The position numbers and the translations under genes are program-made. Of a stretch of DNA of 37,208 nucleotides, positions 34,459 to 37,208 are shown in pieces (the first letter of the stretch is position 1; the number at the start of each line of letters is the position of its first letter). Source of the stretch: Rhodanobacteraceae bacterium (GTDB lineage Bacteria > Acidobacteriota > Terriglobia > Terriglobales > Acidobacteriaceae); contig CAJCHN010000029.1 in NCBI GenBank assembly GCA_903970285.1, positions 1 through 37,208 on the forward strand, given 5' to 3'. The notes under the pieces are model-generated. The model was not told the origin of the DNA and did not search any database. It saw only the letters and a list, made by a program, of their open reading frames with translations.

Positions 34459-35712
34459 ATGGCCTTCGACAGCACGCGAGAGACCATCCGCATGGCGCTC
34501 GATACACTGCGCACCAACAAGCTTCGCAGCGGCCTCACCATCCTCGGAATCGTGATCGGTGTGATGACCGTGATTGTCATCTCCTCGGTCGTCAATGGCC
34601 TTAACAACAATGTCGCTGCCGTGGTCGAGTCGCTCGGGTCGAACGTTCTCTTCGTCTTCCGCTTCCCGGTCTTTACCGGCAAGCCGACCACCGAGATGCT
34701 TACCCGCAAGCAACTGACCTACGACGACGCCATGGCCATCGGGCAGCTGCCGCACGTCACGGCGGTGTCGCCAGTCCTCCAGTTTCAGGATCACACCTCG
34801 CCGTTCGGCGGCGGTTCGACCATGGTAAAAGGCAATGGGCGGATCGTGAATAACACCTCGCTCGAAGGAGCGACGCCGCCCGACAAAGACGTCGCCAACC
34901 TGGAGATCATTGAAGGACGCTTCTTCAACGACAGCGATCAGGAGCACGCCTCGAAAGTCGCTGTGCTTGGCCACGATACGGCCGATGAGCTCTTCGGCCT
35001 GCATGATGCGGTGGGGAAAGAGATCAATGTCGCCGGCGAGATTTTTACGGTCGTAGGCGTGCGGGACCGCGAGAAGACGGCATTCGGAGGCGGAAAGAAC
35101 CCCGACGACAACATGGTCTTCATGCCTCTTTCCACCTTCCACAATATCCATCCGGAGCAACTCGATTACTGGATCACCTTGAAGTACGACGATGCGAAGA
35201 ATCTCTCACTCGTTCAGGACGAGATCACCGAACTGCTGCGCCGCCGCCGCCGCGTCGCCAATGCAGCGCCGGACAACTTCGCTATCTTCGGCATGGATTC
35301 CCTCACGCGCCTGTGGAACCAAATTACGGGCGGCCTCTTCCTGCTGCTCTTCGCGCTCTCGAGCGTCGCGCTGATGGTCGGCGGTGTTGGCGTCATGAAC
35401 ATCATGCTGGTCTCGGTGACGGAGCGTACCCGTGAGATCGGCGTTCGCAAGGCCATCGGCGCTACCCGAAAGACCATCATGGCGCAGTTCACCCTCGAGG
35501 CGGTCACGCTGTGCGCGGTCGGCGGCCTGCTGGGCGTGCTCGTGGGAGGCGCCATTGCCTCGGGCCTGCGCTTCCTGCTTCCATCCCTCGTCTCGTTCTG
35601 GTGGGTCACCCTGGCCTTCGGCAGCGCCTGCGCGATCGGGCTCCTCTTCGGAATTTACCCGGCCTACAAGGCTGCCAGCCTGAACCCCATCGACGCACTG
35701 CGCTACGAGTAG
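34459..35712 (+). CDS. ABC transporter permease, MacB/FtsX type (second copy)
   Basis: This 417-residue paralogue has the same layout: TM near residues 25-48 (LTILGIVIGVMTVIVISSVV), a MacB_PCD periplasmic domain, and a C-terminal FtsX domain with SVTERTREIGVRKAIGATRK. The two copies share the motif set but are clearly diverged, especially in the periplasmic part, so they probably form a heterodimer rather than a recent duplication. A GGAAAGG ribosome binding sequence lies about 10 nt before ATG 34459. No ATPase gene follows; hpnI comes next. Confidence 0.88.
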   Translation: MAFDSTRETIRMALDTLRTNKLRSGLTILGIVIGVMTVIVISSVVNGLNNNVAAVVESLGSNVLFVFRFPVFTGKPTTEMLTRKQLTYDDAMAIGQLPHVTAVSPVLQFQDHTSPFGGGSTMVKGNGRIVNNTSLEGATPPDKDVANLEIIEGRFFNDSDQEHASKVAVLGHDTADELFGLHDAVGKEINVAGEIFTVVGVRDREKTAFGGGKNPDDNMVFMPLSTFHNIHPEQLDYWITLKYDDAKNLSLVQDEITELLRRRRRVANAAPDNFAIFGMDSLTRLWNQITGGLFLLLFALSSVALMVGGVGVMNIMLVSVTERTREIGVRKAIGATRKTIMAQFTLEAVTLCAVGGLLGVLVGGAIASGLRFLLPSLVSFWWVTLAFGSACAIGLLFGIYPAYKAASLNPIDALRYE

Positions 35713-35760
35713 ATGTGCGCTCCGGGAACTCGGTCCGGCTTGCTCCACGCATCGCTTCGG

Positions 35761-35766
35761 TAGACT
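35761..35766 (+). promoter_or_regulatory. TAnnnT -10-like hexamer (TAGACT) of hpnI, leaderless type
   Basis: TAGACT ends 6 nt before ATG 35773, and a TTGCTC (35740-35745) lies 15 bp upstream as a weak -35. No Shine-Dalgarno sequence is seen. Confidence 0.5.
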
Positions 35767-35772
35767 GAAGCC

Positions 35773-36981
35773 ATGGGGACTGCGATCGAACTGGCGGCGG
35801 CGCTGCTAACCGTAGCCGGCATTGTGTATATGCTTCTGGCGCTGTGGGGCGGCCGCGACTACGTGCGAGCGGTGCGACGGGAGCGCGCGGGCGAGGCCTT
35901 CACGCCCGGAGTTACGCTCCTCAAACCCCTGAAGGGCATCGACCCGCGCATGTTCCCCGGGCTCGAAAGCCATTGCCGCCAGGACTATCCGGCGCCCTTC
36001 GAACTCATCTTCGGAGTGCATCGCCTTGATGACCCCGCGGTCGCCGAGGTGGACCGTCTGCGCGCAGCCTTTCCCCACGTTGCCATCAAGCTGGTCGTGT
36101 GTCCCGCACGCCTGGGAACCAGTGGCAAGGTCTCCAACCTCGTCCAGATGCTGCCGCACGCCGAGTACGCTCATGTGGTCATCAACGACAGCGACATCTC
36201 TGTCCCACCCACCTATCTGGCAGGTGTCGTCCGCTACTTCCGCGATTCCCAGGTCGGCATGGTCACCGCACCCTACATCGGACGCGCGGGCGCCCGCGGC
36301 CGCGATCGCACCCTCTGGTCGAAGCTCGAGGCGCTCGGCATCTCGACCGACTTCATGCCAGGCGTGCTGACCGCCCGAAGACTGGAAGGGGGCATTCGCT
36401 TCGGCATGGGCTCAACCCTCGCGTTCACCCGCACCGCCCTTGCAGCCGCCGGCGGCCTGTCGGGCCTGGTCGAATACCTGGCGGATGACTACGAACTGGG
36501 GCACCGCATCTCGAAGGCTGGTTACCGGATTGAACTCTGTGGCGAGACGGTGGAGACAACCGTCCCGGCTTATAACCTGCGCGCCTTCTGGGATCACCAG
36601 ATGCGCTGGGCGCGGTCGACCCGCGACTCGCGCAAGCTCGGTTATCTGGGCCTTGGAATCACCTATGTCATACCCTGGGCGATGATGACGGTCGTCGCCA
36701 GCGGCGCTGCGCTGTGGAGCTTCACTCTGTTGACCCTGGCCGTTCTCGCCCGCGTCGCGGTAGCCCTCACCATTGGGGTCGGCCTGCTGCGCGACGATCA
36801 GGTGCTCCGCGACCTGTGGCTGCTGCCCCTGCGAGATCTCTTCGGTCTCCTGTTCTGGGCCTGGAGCTTCGCCGGCGACACGGTGGTCTGGCGGGGCGAG
36901 GAATTCCGCCTGAAGGATGGCCGCATCTCGCGCGTTGAGCCCTCAGCCCCGCAACATCCACGCCACTCGCCGCTTCTTTGA
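35773..36981 (+). CDS. hpnI: Ceramide glucosyltransferase-like GT2, probable hopanoid glycosyltransferase HpnI
   Basis: This is a 402-residue GT family 2/21 membrane enzyme. An N-terminal TM segment (about residues 5-26) is followed by LLKPLKGIDPRMFPGLESHC. The D2 motif is INDSDI (about 137-142), the D3 motif LADDYELG (D238/D239) and the acceptor-site QMRWARSTR (Q276-R278-W279). Two or three C-terminal TM helices follow (about 290-345). This set is that of ceramide glucosyltransferase and of HpnI, which adds N-acetylglucosamine to bacteriohopanetetrol; in an acidobacterium HpnI is the likelier role. No other hopanoid gene is in the window. Confidence 0.82.
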   Translation: MGTAIELAAALLTVAGIVYMLLALWGGRDYVRAVRRERAGEAFTPGVTLLKPLKGIDPRMFPGLESHCRQDYPAPFELIFGVHRLDDPAVAEVDRLRAAFPHVAIKLVVCPARLGTSGKVSNLVQMLPHAEYAHVVINDSDISVPPTYLAGVVRYFRDSQVGMVTAPYIGRAGARGRDRTLWSKLEALGISTDFMPGVLTARRLEGGIRFGMGSTLAFTRTALAAAGGLSGLVEYLADDYELGHRISKAGYRIELCGETVETTVPAYNLRAFWDHQMRWARSTRDSRKLGYLGLGITYVIPWAMMTVVASGAALWSFTLLTLAVLARVAVALTIGVGLLRDDQVLRDLWLLPLRDLFGLLFWAWSFAGDTVVWRGEEFRLKDGRISRVEPSAPQHPRHSPLL

Positions 36982-37048
36982 GCGCATCCCTCGCTGCGGG
37001 AACAGCACCCGGCACCCGCCCCGGCCGGCAAACTGCTCCAGAGCGGTT

Positions 37049-37208
37049 TTATGAGCGCTGACTCTTGATCAGGTGCTCGTGCACATCGTCCAGCTTCTCG
37101 TGCAGCAGGTTGAGCCGCCGCGAGAGCGTCTGAATCTCGCTCTCTGCCCGCACGTTCACGTCGAAGTCCAGCTCCGACCGCAGCCGGTCCTTCTTGTCCT
37201 GCCGGTTC
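37049..37208 (-). CDS. DUF1003 domain-containing membrane protein, C-terminal end (cut by window edge)
   Basis: This is the last 52 residues of a minus-strand gene that runs off the right edge. The sequence NRQDKKDRLRSELDFDVNVR, followed by AESEIQTLSRRLNLLHEKLD and a TAA stop (37049-37051), matches the soluble coiled-coil C-terminus of DUF1003 proteins, which have two TM helices upstream. The function of the family is unknown. It is convergent with hpnI. Confidence 0.75.
   Translation of the reverse strand, partial: NRQDKKDRLRSELDFDVNVRAESEIQTLSRRLNLLHEKLDDVHEHLIKSQRS

Overview
The window looks like a GC-rich chromosome segment from an Acidobacteriota of the Terriglobia type (Granulicella/Terriglobus/Edaphobacter-like). 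This rests on the overall gene content, the HpnI-type hopanoid glycosyltransferase, the DUF3037/HipA-like pair and general protein resemblance. It is an inference, because no taxonomic marker such as 16S rRNA is present.

Left host block (1-9793). The 5' part of mutS2 (minus strand, cut by the window edge) is followed by a zinc-ribbon membrane protein, hemB, a second small zinc-ribbon membrane protein, and a lipoate-linked group on the plus strand: lpdA (E3), lipB (octanoyltransferase) and a two-lipoyl-domain E2 acyltransferase. Convergent to these lies a minus-strand purE-purK operon ending in a small 2Fe-2S ferredoxin-like protein.

Phage-derived block (about 9860-28878, all on the minus strand). 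Read in transcription order it holds a zinc-ribbon protein and a sigma-region-4-like regulator, a terminator, an unknown protein, a prohead-protease-like protein, two small proteins (one coiled coil, scaffold-like), an array of 20-bp palindromes, a major capsid gene broken by one frameshift, head-tail connector/tail proteins, a 1579-residue fibre-like protein with a signal peptide and a C-terminal SGNH esterase domain, the large terminase, a HipA-like kinase plus DUF3037 pair with its own terminator, the portal, an 802-residue tail-like protein, and a small coiled-coil/TM (holin-like) protein. No integrase, replication genes, endolysin, tape measure or att repeats were seen. The terminase-portal half lies downstream of the capsid-tail half, which is not the usual order. 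It is therefore a defective prophage or a domesticated phage-derived particle locus.

Right host block (29373-37208). On the plus strand are an ABHD18-like alpha/beta hydrolase, glyA and a DUF4126 membrane protein. RNase P RNA (rnpB) is on the minus strand. Two tandem MacB/FtsX-type permeases without an ATPase and an hpnI-like glycosyltransferase follow, then the 3' end of a DUF1003 protein on the minus strand.

A recurring signal is that hemB, purE, the hydrolase, glyA and hpnI each carry a TAnnnT -10-like hexamer 6-7 nt before the ATG, as expected for leaderless mRNAs. Most phage-block genes instead show Shine-Dalgarno sites. The most interesting items are the HipA-like/DUF3037 cargo between terminase and portal, the palindrome array in front of the capsid gene, and the signal-peptide-bearing esterase fibre.
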